NCBI RefSeq assembly: GCF_004099695.1
Contig: NZ_SCHL01000005.1
Location: 124,001-188,000, forward strand
From: Methanosarcina sp. MSH10X1
Lineage (GTDB): Archaea > Halobacteriota > Methanosarcinia > Methanosarcinales > Methanosarcinaceae
Length of the DNA: 64,000 nucleotides
Reading direction: 5' to 3'
Under the pieces are notes generated by a model. It saw only the letters and a list, made by a program, of their open reading frames with translations, did no database searches and was not told the origin of the DNA. The stretch's first letter is position 1. Each line of letters starts with the position of its first letter. Positions 29,194 through 38,865 of the stretch are shown one piece after another. A program made the position numbers and the translations under genes.

Positions 29194-30411
29194 TTATTCC
29201 GCCTTTCCGAAGATAGCTTTCCGGATGGCTTCTATACTGGCATCCACTACAATCGGCTCTTCGCAGACGTCAATTACGGTCTGTGGGTCTTTAAGCAGGT
29301 GTCCTGTGGTGATACAGACAACGGTTTCATCCCTGCCTATAACGCCGAGATCAACCAGTTTCTTGAGCCCTGCAACCGAGGCTGCACTTGCAGGCTCGAC
29401 ACCTATGCCCTCAAGCCTTGCAAGGTCTTTCTGGGCTGCAAGGATCTCTTCGTCGGTAACAGATTCCGCAGTCCCGCCGGATTCCCTGATCGCGCTCAGG
29501 GCTTTTTTCGCGTTAACCGGATTCCCGATCCTTATTGCAGTTGCAACGGTCTCGGGGTTTTCCTCGGGAGTAATTTCCGGAGCTTCGTCCTTTATGGCTT
29601 TTACAATGGGGCAGGAGCCTTCGGCCTGAATTCCGGTCATCTTCGGGAGCGAATCGGTTATGCCGAGCAGCTTAAACTCCCTGAAGCCCTTATAAATAGC
29701 TGTAATATTTCCTGCGTTTCCTACGGGGAGCACAATCCTGTCAGGTACCTTAAAGCCGAGCTGGTCTGCAATTTCAAAACCGATAGTCTTCTGGCCTTCA
29801 AGCCTGTAGGGGTTGATCGAGTTCAGAAGATAAATTTTTTCCTGGGAGCAGAGGGTGCGTACAAGGGCAAGCGCGTCGTCAAAATTCCCACGAATACTGA
29901 GCACCTTTGCCCCATGCATAAGGGCTTGAGCCACTTTTCCGAGAGCGACTTTTCCTGCAGGCAAAAGTACAACTACGGGAATCCCGGCTTTTGCTCCATA
30001 GATTGCAAGGGCTGCAGAGGTGTTTCCGGTAGACGCACAGGCAACCGTATTCATGCCAAGCTCAAGGGCTTTCGTAACTCCTACAGTCATTCCCCTGTCC
30101 TTAAATGAGCCTGTAGGGTTCATGCCTTCGTGCTTTATATAGAGCTCTTTAATCCCTATCTTCTCAGCCAGGCGGTCGCATTTATAGAGAGGAGTCCCGC
30201 CTTCCCTGATAGTTACGGGTTCCCTTTCTACAGGAAGAAGTTTTGCATACTTCCAGACCGAAGGGCATTCGGTCTTTAATTTTTCCATGTCAACTTCAAT
30301 TGAGGAATAGTCATAAATTACATCAAGCAGCCCGTCACATTTGCTGCATGTATAGATTATTTCATCTTTTGAATACTCTGCACCGCATTCGATACATTTC
30401 AGGTGATACAT
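29194..30411 (-). CDS. thrC: threonine synthase
   Basis: A 405-residue PLP enzyme converting O-phosphohomoserine to threonine. The PLP lysine is Lys104 in TGSFKDRGMTV. The glycine-rich phosphate loop is seen at PVGNAGNIT. At the N-terminus there is a zinc ribbon (CIECGAEY and CSKCDGLL, two CxxC pairs), common among archaeal versions. AGGAGC precedes the ATG. It is upstream of leuS on the same strand. The family is close to cysteate synthase of methanogens, but the overall motif set favours threonine synthase; the call between the two is not absolute. Confidence 0.85.
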   Translation of the reverse strand: MYHLKCIECGAEYSKDEIIYTCSKCDGLLDVIYDYSSIEVDMEKLKTECPSVWKYAKLLPVEREPVTIREGGTPLYKCDRLAEKIGIKELYIKHEGMNPTGSFKDRGMTVGVTKALELGMNTVACASTGNTSAALAIYGAKAGIPVVVLLPAGKVALGKVAQALMHGAKVLSIRGNFDDALALVRTLCSQEKIYLLNSINPYRLEGQKTIGFEIADQLGFKVPDRIVLPVGNAGNITAIYKGFREFKLLGITDSLPKMTGIQAEGSCPIVKAIKDEAPEITPEENPETVATAIRIGNPVNAKKALSAIRESGGTAESVTDEEILAAQKDLARLEGIGVEPASAASVAGLKKLVDLGVIGRDETVVCITTGHLLKDPQTVIDVCEEPIVVDASIEAIRKAIFGKAE

Positions 30412-30831
30412 TAAATTGCTCCTGTTTCTGATAATTTAGAATTGTTCCTATATCGGGCTTTATATTGCGCCCGCTTCAGGTTAGCATAACCTGAGGTTTA
30501 ATTCGGCATAATCTGGATTTCGGACTAGTATAATTCTGAATTTCGGACTAGTATAATATTAGAGTTTAATAATATTTTGTATCCTTAACATCCTACTTGC
30601 TTTTAAATTATACTGTTTCTGGCTTTAGAGCATATTATAAAAATCTGCTTTTTATGTAATTACTCAAGCCCTGAAGTATTGAAAGAAATTCAAAAGACGA
30701 CTTCTGGAACAGGTTTGCTCCATAAGTAAAATAACAGCCATGAATTCGGTTTAAGTGCCCGAAAAGGCTAAATTTAATTCAGATCAATTTCAATTAGTTT
30801 TAGCTTTTAACTGGAACTTAAAAATCCGGTA
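30412..30831. other. intergenic region with a short tandem repeat
   Basis: Holds a 23-base repeat in two copies at 30512-30534 and 30535-30557 (TCTGAATTTCGGACTAGTAT then AAT), upstream of thrC; the second copy differs by one base. A shorter CGGCATAAT piece just before the first may be a third, decayed copy. No gene supported. Confidence 0.55.
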
Positions 30832-31167
30832 TTATTCTCCAAACCTGTATTCTTTCATTTCTTTGCTCAAAAAGTAGCCAAGCACAGTTCTGATAAGGAC
30901 AATACTACTCAGAAGTAAAAGCTCCTCTCTGGAAGGGTCTCTCAAAGTTCCAAGAATGGCAACTACAATATAAAATTCAAGCCCGAAGAGAATTTTGTTT
31001 GTAAGTTCTTTTCTAATTTTTTCCAGATTGTATGTCCTCTTAAATACTTCGTGAAGGAAAATCTGAACTGTTGCCTTCAAGCCTCCATAGATTATAATAA
31101 CCGTTCCTATTGCCTCAAAAAACAGTTCAAAGACCAGCAGGAATGTCTCTATGTGTTCTGAGACCAT
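30832..31167 (-). CDS. DUF1622 family membrane protein (copy 1)
   Basis: A 111-residue protein with three hydrophobic segments (LVFELFFEAIGTVIIIYGGL, ILFGLEFYIVVAILGTL and ELLLLSSIVLIRTVLGYFL) around a central basic segment with the RKELTNKI pattern. It belongs to a family of small membrane proteins of unknown function found in bacteria and archaea. The next gene upstream on the same strand encodes a paralogue. GAGGTGCAAG precedes the ATG. Confidence 0.75.
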   Translation of the reverse strand: MVSEHIETFLLVFELFFEAIGTVIIIYGGLKATVQIFLHEVFKRTYNLEKIRKELTNKILFGLEFYIVVAILGTLRDPSREELLLLSSIVLIRTVLGYFLSKEMKEYRFGE

Positions 31168-31202
31168 CTTGCACCTCTCACATTATTTCTCAATTTTCAG
31201 CT

Positions 31203-31535
31203 TCAGTCAAAGTTATATTCCTCTTCTTCTTTACTGAGGAAATGGCTAAGAAGAATCCGAATTAAAATAATAGCCCCAAGCAGCAGGATATCATCCAGTG
31301 AGCGTCTTCTAAGGGTTTCAAGCACATCTGCAATAATAAGGAGTTCAAGTCCGAGCAATATCCTGTCTGTAAATTCCTTTCTTATTCTCTGATAACTTCC
31401 AGGCTTTTTAAATACCTCTATACGTAAGATTCTAAATATAGTTCTCAGCCCCCCATATATTATAATGAGTGCGCTGACAAGCTCGAAGTACTGCACGAAG
31501 ATCTCCAGAACTACGTTAATAAATTCCAGTATCAT
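31203..31535 (-). CDS. DUF1622 family membrane protein (copy 2)
   Basis: A 110-residue protein of the same plan as its neighbour: LVSALIIIYGGLRTI, RKEFTDRILLGLELL and ILLGAIILIRILLSHFL in the same order. The two genes are 35 bases apart and likely cotranscribed, so the products could form a heteromer. About half the residues match between them at the segments shown. Function unknown. GGGGAAGT precedes the ATG. Confidence 0.75.
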   Translation of the reverse strand: MILEFINVVLEIFVQYFELVSALIIIYGGLRTIFRILRIEVFKKPGSYQRIRKEFTDRILLGLELLIIADVLETLRRRSLDDILLLGAIILIRILLSHFLSKEEEEYNFD

Positions 31536-31956
31536 ACTTCCCCTTCCAGAAATGCGGAGTCTAAGTTACAGAGTTTCAGGTACGGAGTCTTAAATCATAG
31601 AATCTTAAGGTATGGGGTCCTGACATTATAGAGGCTTAAGATTAAACCCGGGTCCAGCATAAAAGCCTCGATTAAGGAAGTTCTGCACGCAGCTTTGAGA
31701 ATTTCCCCTGAGCTTTTTATTTATATTCGCTCTAATAAAATATCTGCCTATTCTTCTGGAAATCTGGTTTTTCAGGTAATATTCCCGGCATATGAACCTC
31801 TATGCAAAAGATTTAGAAAAAGCGGTTCATGTGAGTTTACGCATGAGGTAAAACTTTTTCCGGCATTTATTGTTTCCGGAGCAGGAAATTTGCTCCGGGT
31901 TTTTATTCTTCCCGGAGCAGAAAAACGGCTTTGAATAAAAGGTTCTAATTTAAGGT
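31536..31956. other. intergenic region with a GC hairpin
   Basis: Repeated short motifs around 31560-31640 (such as TCTTAAGGTATGGGGTCC and GGAGTCTTAAATCATAG) and a hairpin at 31875-31899 with CCGGAGCA and TGCTCCGG arms. The copies of CCGGAGCA recur at 31910. A 79-codon open frame on the plus strand (31695-31934) has no coding character. Confidence 0.4.
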
Positions 31957-34830
31957 TTATTCCCTGTCAGCGTTTCCCAATTGCAGACCCGAAATTTCTC
32001 CGTGCTCTATACTGTAGGTTTTGACAGCTTTAGGAGCTCCAAGCAGGAGTTTTCGGATTCTATTATACACGCTCGGGTATTTTTGAGGGTCAAGTTCTCC
32101 TAGAAGGTCTGCCAGGATTTTTACCAGTGGGATATGGTATTTTGTCTCCATGAGGTCGATGTTTGCAAAGGCATTTAGCAGGTTGACTGTACTGTATTCG
32201 TTTACGGGAGCAAGCTTTTTCAAGATTTCCGCAAAGAGAGCCCTGCCCTCTTCGGTCTGGAGCGATTTTTTCCTATTTCGCGCAAAGCTGCCATAAAGAG
32301 CACGCTGGTCATTTGTCTGCTCGATCCTGAAAGCTTCCGACCTTTCCATTTCCCTTACCAGTTCCACGGCATCAATGCTGCTGTTGCTTCCTATTGCGGA
32401 AAGGAAAGCTTCCCAGGCAACAAGGTTTTTCTTTGATTCCGCTTCAAAGGCTCTCAAAATCTTAACCTTGTCAGGTGCCGAGCTGTTCAGGTACGCAGAA
32501 AACGCGCTCAACCGGTCCGTTGTACAGGTTGCGGTCTCGAACTGCTGTTTTATCATGGCATGAATGTCAGGAGTGTCGAGGGTTGCAAGAATGCCAAGAC
32601 AGACGTTTTTAGCCTGCCTGCTCTTGATCGCTCTTGCTACCTCTTCGAGAGTCGAATCCCTCGACGCCGAGACGTTTTCAAAGAAGCGGTAGGCAGAGAT
32701 CACAGAGTTCCTGTACTTCCAGGCAACGGCTTTCAGGAGGGTTTGCCTTACATCATAAAGCGCCTGGTACCTGTGGGCAAATTCTTCATCCTCTACGGAC
32801 TCGAAAATGGTCAGGAACTGCCCACCGGCTTTTTCGAGAAGCTGCCGGTCGTTCAGAAGTCTGTAGTAAAGCTCGATAAACTCTTCAGAAGGCTTTGACT
32901 CGGGGTTTTTGAGGAGCCTGAGCTTTTCCCTGTCAACCAGGGTATAAAATGCCGTAAACCTGCTTATGGTATCCCGGTCTCTTCGAACCTGCATCAGGAG
33001 TTCGTCCTGGCTTGCCCTGTATACAAGTTTTCCGTAGAAAGTATAGCCCCTGTTGAGGGAAAGGAATGCGGGCATATCCACATTTTCAATCACAAGTTCG
33101 GCAGTTTCCCCACTGATACGTTCCAGGATTTCAGCAAGATCGTTTCCGTTCTCGTCCACAAGGGCTGCCCTGAATGGGAATTCCCATGGTTTTCCTCCGG
33201 CTGGGAACTTTTGTTTGAGGAGGAATTTGAATCTCCGCGCAGCTCTGTCATATTCGGCTGAAACCTCGATTACAGGGAACTTTGTCTGTTTCAGCCAGGT
33301 TTCGGACATTTCTTTTAAGGGCTGTCCGCTTTCTTCTTCCATAGCTTCGATCCAGTCCTGAGTGCTTGCGTTGGAGTGCTGGAACCTTTTGAAGTACCTG
33401 TCCAGACCCCTGACAAAGGTCTGCTGCCCTATAAGGGACTCGACCATGCGCACGTATTCAGGGGCTTTTACGTAAGTGACTGAAGTGATCAGGTCGTTAG
33501 GGTCGTTGAAACCATCAGGAATGATCGGCATGGAAGCCGCACCCGAATCCAGGGCAAATGTGCCGGAGACAGGCGCAAGCAGTTCAAGTACCCTGCCGAG
33601 CCTCTGGTAATCCTCGCCAAAGAAAAAGGCATGGTGCTGTTCTTCGACATGGACGGTTACAGCTTCATTCAGCCAGATCTCAAAGGGGCTTCTTCCTGTG
33701 ACCTCGGACCCATTCTGGTTATGGTGATATTCGTGCACCTTGACCCTTACCATATATTCGAAAGCGGAATCCGTCATCTGCGGGAAGGGCATTATCTTGT
33801 TCGTGGTAATCGTGGTATTCCCGACGTTTTCCATGCCTCCGAAGTCCGAATTCTGCATCCCGATTTCCCTGTATACCGTGCCTGTGTACCTGTATCCCGG
33901 AGCGATAGTCCCGTCAAGTTCGGCAAGCCTGTACCTGAGCTCTTCAAGTTCTTCCAGCGCAGCGTCAGGCTTTGCCTCAAGTTTCATTTTCTCCCGCCTG
34001 CGGACAAGCTCCCAGATCTCTTTCCTGACAGGCAGCTTGTCCTCATCAAACTGCTCGGGCCCCGTGAAAAGATATACCCACATCACCGCATCGTGCAGGA
34101 TATCAAGTGCTTTTTCGGCTGCGGCTGCCTCGGACGCCGGCGGCGCGAGCAGTTCCAGCATGAAAGTGCCGCCGTCAGGGTACTCAAACTCCCTCTTAAA
34201 TGTCGCATAAGTTCCCACTCCAAGGAAAAAGAGATATGTCGCCATCGGCGTGACCGAGTTGTCGTAAACGATCCTGTCCCGCCCCGGCTTTACGGTATGC
34301 CTCTCAACAACGACATCACCGTTCGTAATCAGGTTCGTGTACCGCGAATCCGCAATAATGGCAGTTGTATATGTGCATTTTGCAGCCATATCGTCAATGC
34401 ACGGCACAATCCTCTGGAACCCCCATTGCTGGCACTGCGTGATCTGCTGCGGAGGCGCCCCTGCCGGCGTCTCATCATAGTACAGCCCCTCAAGGATATT
34501 TTTAGTCGGCCTGCAAACCGTATCCGTAACAACCGCAACCTCAGTAAGCGGCGGAATCTCATCCCTGAAATTAATCTCAAGAATCGCATCATCCTTCCGG
34601 TACCTGTAAGAAACCTCACACTGTATGCAGCTCACAGCCCGAATCTCAAGGTCCCTGCAGTTCAATTCCAGCCTTTCGATAGGCTTATCCTTTGTCCTCA
34701 CCCTGAGTACGGACTTCACATTCGTCCTGTCATCATAAACATCAAACACCAGATCCATATGCAAAACGTCAACCGTAAGTTCCCCGAAATCCTCAGGATA
34801 ATATTTGCAAAGCTTGCATTTCATTTCCAT
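31957..34830 (-). CDS. M1 family metallo-aminopeptidase
   Basis: A 957-residue gluzincin aminopeptidase. The GxMEN substrate motif is GGMENVG (about residue 335), the zinc site is HEYHH (365-369) and the third zinc ligand is in WLNEAVTVHVEE (about 388). The N-terminal beta domain starts with KCKLCKYYPEDF, which carries a CxxC pair. The C-terminal part is helical, of HEAT-like repeats, as in ERAP/PepN-type enzymes. It would trim free amino termini in the cytosol; no signal peptide. GGTGAC precedes ATG 34830. Long open frames on the plus strand here (up to 405 codons) are antisense shadows. Confidence 0.93.
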   Translation of the reverse strand: MEMKCKLCKYYPEDFGELTVDVLHMDLVFDVYDDRTNVKSVLRVRTKDKPIERLELNCRDLEIRAVSCIQCEVSYRYRKDDAILEINFRDEIPPLTEVAVVTDTVCRPTKNILEGLYYDETPAGAPPQQITQCQQWGFQRIVPCIDDMAAKCTYTTAIIADSRYTNLITNGDVVVERHTVKPGRDRIVYDNSVTPMATYLFFLGVGTYATFKREFEYPDGGTFMLELLAPPASEAAAAEKALDILHDAVMWVYLFTGPEQFDEDKLPVRKEIWELVRRREKMKLEAKPDAALEELEELRYRLAELDGTIAPGYRYTGTVYREIGMQNSDFGGMENVGNTTITTNKIMPFPQMTDSAFEYMVRVKVHEYHHNQNGSEVTGRSPFEIWLNEAVTVHVEEQHHAFFFGEDYQRLGRVLELLAPVSGTFALDSGAASMPIIPDGFNDPNDLITSVTYVKAPEYVRMVESLIGQQTFVRGLDRYFKRFQHSNASTQDWIEAMEEESGQPLKEMSETWLKQTKFPVIEVSAEYDRAARRFKFLLKQKFPAGGKPWEFPFRAALVDENGNDLAEILERISGETAELVIENVDMPAFLSLNRGYTFYGKLVYRASQDELLMQVRRDRDTISRFTAFYTLVDREKLRLLKNPESKPSEEFIELYYRLLNDRQLLEKAGGQFLTIFESVEDEEFAHRYQALYDVRQTLLKAVAWKYRNSVISAYRFFENVSASRDSTLEEVARAIKSRQAKNVCLGILATLDTPDIHAMIKQQFETATCTTDRLSAFSAYLNSSAPDKVKILRAFEAESKKNLVAWEAFLSAIGSNSSIDAVELVREMERSEAFRIEQTNDQRALYGSFARNRKKSLQTEEGRALFAEILKKLAPVNEYSTVNLLNAFANIDLMETKYHIPLVKILADLLGELDPQKYPSVYNRIRKLLLGAPKAVKTYSIEHGEISGLQLGNADRE

Positions 34831-35115
34831 ATAAAAGTCACCGAATAAGTTATGAGAGTTATGTATGGGATAGAAAAGGTAGGGATGGGATTTAAAGATG
34901 TAGTTTTGAAGAGGGAAAATTGTCTCTAGTTTGCAAAATTATTTTAGGCAATCTGCCGCAAATTAATACACGTTTTAATAAATCAATTTCTGAACTAAAA
35001 ATAGTTGCTTGATGGCTTTTTAGTTTTTATGATATAATTAATTCTCGATTCTCCGGTTACTCTAGATTATATCCCTTTTCGTTATCTTACAAACTTAAAA
35101 AAGGATAAAAGAGAC

Positions 35116-35140
35116 AACTATTTATTACTCAAAAATAGTT
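35116..35140. promoter_or_regulatory. inverted repeat upstream of the McrBC-like pair
   Basis: Perfect eight-base arms (AACTATTT and AAATAGTT) with a nine-base spacer lie about 40 bases before the mcrB-like start. The same AAAATAGTT motif recurs near 35000. It may be an operator; no family regulator gene is next to it. Confidence 0.35.
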
Positions 35141-35181
35141 AAACTTAAAATTATCTTTCAAGGCTTTTGGTCTAAGATGAT

Positions 35182-36576
35182 ATGATGAGCAAAATTGAAA
35201 CTACTATCAAATTTGTCAAAGAATTGGCCGAGTATTATGGGGCAAAAAATAAAGATAATTTTAATGATTACATATTTAGGAGTAACACAAAAGAAGAGGC
35301 TCTCAGTCAAGGTGGAGCGTTTTTTGGTCTAATTTCCCCCGAAGAAGAACCATCTGGTCCTTATCATGATTTGTCTCTGGTAATTTTTCCAGATAAAGAG
35401 GATAAACCTTGGTTAATCTCAATTATCGTTGGCTCGCTTGGGTTTAAAAATGACTATGAACTTGCAAGCTTACCCGGTGTGAGAAGATTATTTTCTTCAA
35501 TTGTAAGTGAAAATGGTTTCTGCAAAACCTCTTTTTTAGATATAGAATCAAGCTTACCAAAACAATTAACATCAAAAATTCCAAACTTATGGAAAACTTT
35601 AAAGAGCTATTCAAAACTTCAATTGGCTACCGAAATTATTTGGAATCCTGAGTCTGAAGCAGGTAAAAAGATAATAGCTGGATTTATTGCGGCTTATGCC
35701 CAATTGAGAAATTTTCCAGGAAATGCAGAACAAAGAAAAAACGTCTCTAGAGCAATAACTGAGATTTCACGAGGTAAAATAATAAATGATGAAGAAGAAG
35801 CATTAAATCTTGTTTTAAAAAGAAAGTTTGTGATTCTGCAAGGGGCTCCTGGAACTGGAAAAACGAGATTAGCAAAGATAATTTCACAAAAGCTTGATGC
35901 AGAAACTTTCTTTACACAATTTCATGCAGAAACGAGCTACAGTGATTTTATCTATGGTATAAGACCAGATCTAGAATCTGGGAAGGTTTCTTATGTAGAG
36001 CAGAGAGGTATATTTTACGAATCATTAAAAACAGCGGTGGATAACCCTAAGATAAAAGTTGCTCTTATTATAGATGAAATTAATAGGGCAAATTTATCGA
36101 ACGTTTTAGGTCCAATTTTTTACCTTTTTGAATATCAGTTAAATGACAATTCAGTAGAGATTGATATCGGCGGTAAGTACTGGGTAACTAACATACCTTC
36201 TAATTACTATGTTATTTGCACAATGAACACTGCGGACCGCAGTCTGGCTGTTGTTGATTTTGCTTTAAGACGGAGATTTGCATGGTATACACTAAAACCT
36301 CATATGATTGAATCTACAGAAACTAACAAGTTTTTCAAAGAAGATTTTTTGGCGTTCAATGAAATCTTTAATTGGTATGCAAATAGTGAGGAGTTATCCC
36401 TACAACCAGGACAAGCCTATTTTCTCGCTAAGGACAAAGAGGAGATGAAAAATCGGATTAGGTATGAACTGCTTCCTCTTATTAGAGAGTACCTTGCTGA
36501 AGGTCTACTCTTAAATGCAAGAGATGAGTTTGCCAAGTATTTTTACGACCAAATAGAAGAGGTTTTGTTTGAATGA
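35182..36576 (+). CDS. McrB-like AAA+ GTPase subunit with an unrecognised N-terminal domain
   Basis: A 464-residue protein. About 200 residues at the N-terminus (DYIFRSNTKEEALSQGGAFF, DLSLVIFPDKEDKPWLISII) do not match the DNA-binding domain of E. coli McrB that I know. The C-terminal AAA+ part has Walker A GAPGTGKT (221-228), Walker B ALIIDEINRAN (about 294-303) and the McrB signature MNTADRS (348-354), followed by ALRRRFAW. It should couple nucleotide hydrolysis to DNA cleavage by the partner. It overlaps the McrC-like gene by four bases (ATGA). The AT-rich composition, unlike nearby housekeeping genes, suggests acquisition. Target modification unknown. Confidence 0.83.
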   Translation: MMSKIETTIKFVKELAEYYGAKNKDNFNDYIFRSNTKEEALSQGGAFFGLISPEEEPSGPYHDLSLVIFPDKEDKPWLISIIVGSLGFKNDYELASLPGVRRLFSSIVSENGFCKTSFLDIESSLPKQLTSKIPNLWKTLKSYSKLQLATEIIWNPESEAGKKIIAGFIAAYAQLRNFPGNAEQRKNVSRAITEISRGKIINDEEEALNLVLKRKFVILQGAPGTGKTRLAKIISQKLDAETFFTQFHAETSYSDFIYGIRPDLESGKVSYVEQRGIFYESLKTAVDNPKIKVALIIDEINRANLSNVLGPIFYLFEYQLNDNSVEIDIGGKYWVTNIPSNYYVICTMNTADRSLAVVDFALRRRFAWYTLKPHMIESTETNKFFKEDFLAFNEIFNWYANSEELSLQPGQAYFLAKDKEEMKNRIRYELLPLIREYLAEGLLLNARDEFAKYFYDQIEEVLFE

Positions 36577-37946
36577 ATTCTCAGGAAAACGTCTTTTTTG
36601 AGATTCCTTGCCTTGCTGACAGATCTCCATCTATTTCAGGGATATTACTCGTTAAAAAGTGGTTTAAGAAAGCTGATAAGAGATATTTATCTGAATATTT
36701 ACAGAAATTTATTGATTATAACAAAGACTCTTTTGATTTCCTTCAGGTCATCCCTAAAATTGAGGGGAGCGGAAAGGAAGTTTCTTTAAGCTTTAAAACG
36801 GATCGTTTTATTGGTGCGATTCCACTAAGATCACCAGATACTGGAAAGCAAATAGGAGATTTTGCAGTTAAACCTCGGTATACCTCTGCAACTGGCCAAT
36901 TTTCGGAATATGTTGAAATTATAAATATACTAGAAAGTGAAATACTTCCTGAATTCAAGCATTCAATTCCTCTTTTATCGCAGAATAATATGAGGCCTCC
37001 TCTATATTTGGAGGCTATAAAGTTTGTAAAATTATTCGAAAAAGCAGTAAAAATAAAATGGAATAAATTCCAAACGATCAAGAGAGTATATAGATATCCA
37101 AAATCTCAGGTTGATTGGAAGGACTATATTGAAAAAGAATTTGATCCTGCGAAAAGGCTGCTTTTTCCCTGTCATGACAATGTTCTAAACAGTTTCCATA
37201 GTGATTTTTTTGAACTGAAATACGTTTATAGCATTGCAAAGGGAGAAATTATCTCGTTCAAGACTCCTCTGAGTATTAAATATCAATATCGTGACGTTCT
37301 TACTCATTTAGATAATGTATTATATGAGTTTCCTGAAAAACAGACTAGTGATCTGAAAATACATCTTTCAGATCCCGTTCTTATTAAAAGGCTAAAGGAT
37401 CAAGGGAACAAAATTCTGAAAAGAAACTTTGAAGAGATTACTTCATGGAGAATTGATTTTTCTCTTCTCTTTGAGAAATATGTTCAATTTGTGTTCAAAC
37501 AAGTTTCTTTAGAAATCGGAGCAACCCAGTTAAACAATTATAAAATTAGACGCTCTTCACATTTTAGTCCACTCTGGGGTCTCAGTTATCTAGAACCTGA
37601 TATAATTTTAATGAAGAGTAACCTGGATGTCGTAATAGATGCTAAATACAAATCTCATCTCTTTAACTTAAAAAGCGGTACTGAAGAGTTAAAAGAAGAA
37701 CACAGAAAAGACGTACACCAGTTACTTGCATACGCTGCTTTTACAAAATATGAAAACAAAATTGGAATTTTATGTTATCCTTACGGTGAACCCTATATCT
37801 CAGAATTAGATTATATTTTCCCCTTTTCAAATACTAAAAGCAGGATAATTTTATTGGGAGTTCCTTTGAATAAAACGAAATTGAATGATCTGAGAAGATT
37901 AATTGTTACCTATCTCTCTGAAATTGAACGACAATGTCCAATTTAA
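36573..37946 (+). CDS. McrC-like PD-(D/E)xK nuclease subunit
   Basis: A 457-residue partner of the McrB-like protein. The nuclease core is complete: Glu301 in LFEKYVQF, Asp343 in YLEPDIIL, Asp356 and Lys358 in VVIDAKYK, and Gln383 in HQLLAYAAF. The N-terminal 280 residues carry the McrC middle and N-terminal regions (RPPLYLEAIKFVKLFEKAVK). Together the pair makes a type IV-like restriction system, which would cut invading DNA carrying a particular feature. The gene ends cleanly at TAA near 37944. No methylase gene is nearby, in line with modification-dependent restriction. Confidence 0.85.
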   Translation: MNSQENVFFEIPCLADRSPSISGILLVKKWFKKADKRYLSEYLQKFIDYNKDSFDFLQVIPKIEGSGKEVSLSFKTDRFIGAIPLRSPDTGKQIGDFAVKPRYTSATGQFSEYVEIINILESEILPEFKHSIPLLSQNNMRPPLYLEAIKFVKLFEKAVKIKWNKFQTIKRVYRYPKSQVDWKDYIEKEFDPAKRLLFPCHDNVLNSFHSDFFELKYVYSIAKGEIISFKTPLSIKYQYRDVLTHLDNVLYEFPEKQTSDLKIHLSDPVLIKRLKDQGNKILKRNFEEITSWRIDFSLLFEKYVQFVFKQVSLEIGATQLNNYKIRRSSHFSPLWGLSYLEPDIILMKSNLDVVIDAKYKSHLFNLKSGTEELKEEHRKDVHQLLAYAAFTKYENKIGILCYPYGEPYISELDYIFPFSNTKSRIILLGVPLNKTKLNDLRRLIVTYLSEIERQCPI

Positions 37947-38077
37947 ACATAGAATTTGTTTGAATTTCTCTCAATCTCTGTTTTTCTAATTACTTCAACC
38001 TTTTATCTTCACCGTTTATAAACCTAGTGCATTTTCAAGCTTCTGACCTCAGAGATATTCTTTATTAAGGAAAAGAT

Positions 38078-38132
38078 AATGTTCCAATTATCTTATTATA
38101 GAAAAATCCAATGTCCTAATTATCTTATTATA
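38078..38132. repeat. direct repeat upstream of the small-protein pseudogene
   Basis: Two 23-base copies, 38078-38100 and 38110-38132, sharing CAATGTCCTAATTATCTTAT with two changed bases. They end about 35 bases before the start codon and may have held promoter elements (ATTATCTTATTATA). Confidence 0.5.
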
Positions 38133-38166
38133 AAATGAAGCACAATTTGTATTTGGTGACAGAAAT

Positions 38167-38404
38167 ATGACTCTCTCTATGAGTATAAAAGGTGATTTCA
38201 CACCTAAGGAGGTAAGTGAGGTCATCCATGAAGCACTTATTTACAACGAGCGTGTTGTTAAATACAAAATAAAAAAGTACTCGGATATTTGTGAGAGTTT
38301 TGAACAAAGATACGGGATGAACTCAGAACTTTTTATGGAAAAATTCAATTCCGGAGAACTTGGAGATGACAACGATTTTTTTTGATTGGTGTGCAGCAAA
38401 ATGA
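38167..38404 (+). pseudogene. broken copy of the small helical protein family (see 39763 and 44843)
   Basis: The first 72 codons read like the intact paralogues: SEVIHEALIYNERVVKYKIK, DICESFEQRYGMNSELFMEK and FNSGELGDDNDFF. After a run of eight T (38376-38383) the frame ends. If one T is removed, the reading continues as DWCAAK and then meets TGA where the paralogue has CGA in AAKRGLD. Two lesions, a homopolymer frameshift and a nonsense change, therefore remove the C-terminal third. GGTGAC precedes the ATG. The rest of the gap to 38865 holds a TATA-like CTATATATAC near 38521 for the next gene and nothing else clear. Confidence 0.7.
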
Positions 38405-38865
38405 GTCCTCAATATATCGAGCAAAACCCTAAAAATTACATCAGCAATTGACATCTAACCCAAAACTTCAACTTAAAAATCACTATCATCCTCCTCAATC
38501 CCCCTCCCTCCTTCGCAAACTATATATACCATCCTTCACAAATAAGAATACTGTATAAAAGTCTCTAATTCGGAGAGTGTTTTTTCAAATAATGCTGCAC
38601 CAGGGGATCAATGTAGAACTGAACCTTCAGATGCATCCATTGAAGTTTTCAGCTTTTTGTCTCATTTTAGGAGCTCCGTAATAAGCCAGCTTCCACGCTC
38701 TTGCTGGGGACTCCATTTAATTTTGAGCCGGTTGAAAGCTGCCAACAGTAAAGCCTGATTGACAAAACACAAAAACAAATTAGGGCAATTAAAAAATAAA
38801 ACAACAGAAAAACGAGCGAAATAAAGAGTACTTTTAGCACCTTTATTTGCGAGGTTTGAAACGAA
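38405..38865. other. intergenic region, promoter-like element and possible gene fragment
   Basis: A TATA-like CTATATATACC near 38520 fits the membrane protein gene. On the minus strand an open piece near 38660-38760 reads AALLAAFNRLKIKW-like (FNRLKIKWSPQQERGSWLIT). It resembles a decayed coding fragment, but I cannot assign it. Confidence 0.3.

Noticed and set aside
28198-30108. Long open frame of 636 codons on the plus strand across leuS and thrC
   Set aside because: It lies antisense to two well-supported genes, has no family motif and is rich in Cys and Phe, as expected from the reverse of coding sequence.
33631-34848. 405-codon open frame on the plus strand within the M1 peptidase region
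   Set aside because: Antisense to the HEYHH peptidase gene; composition is that of a shadow frame.
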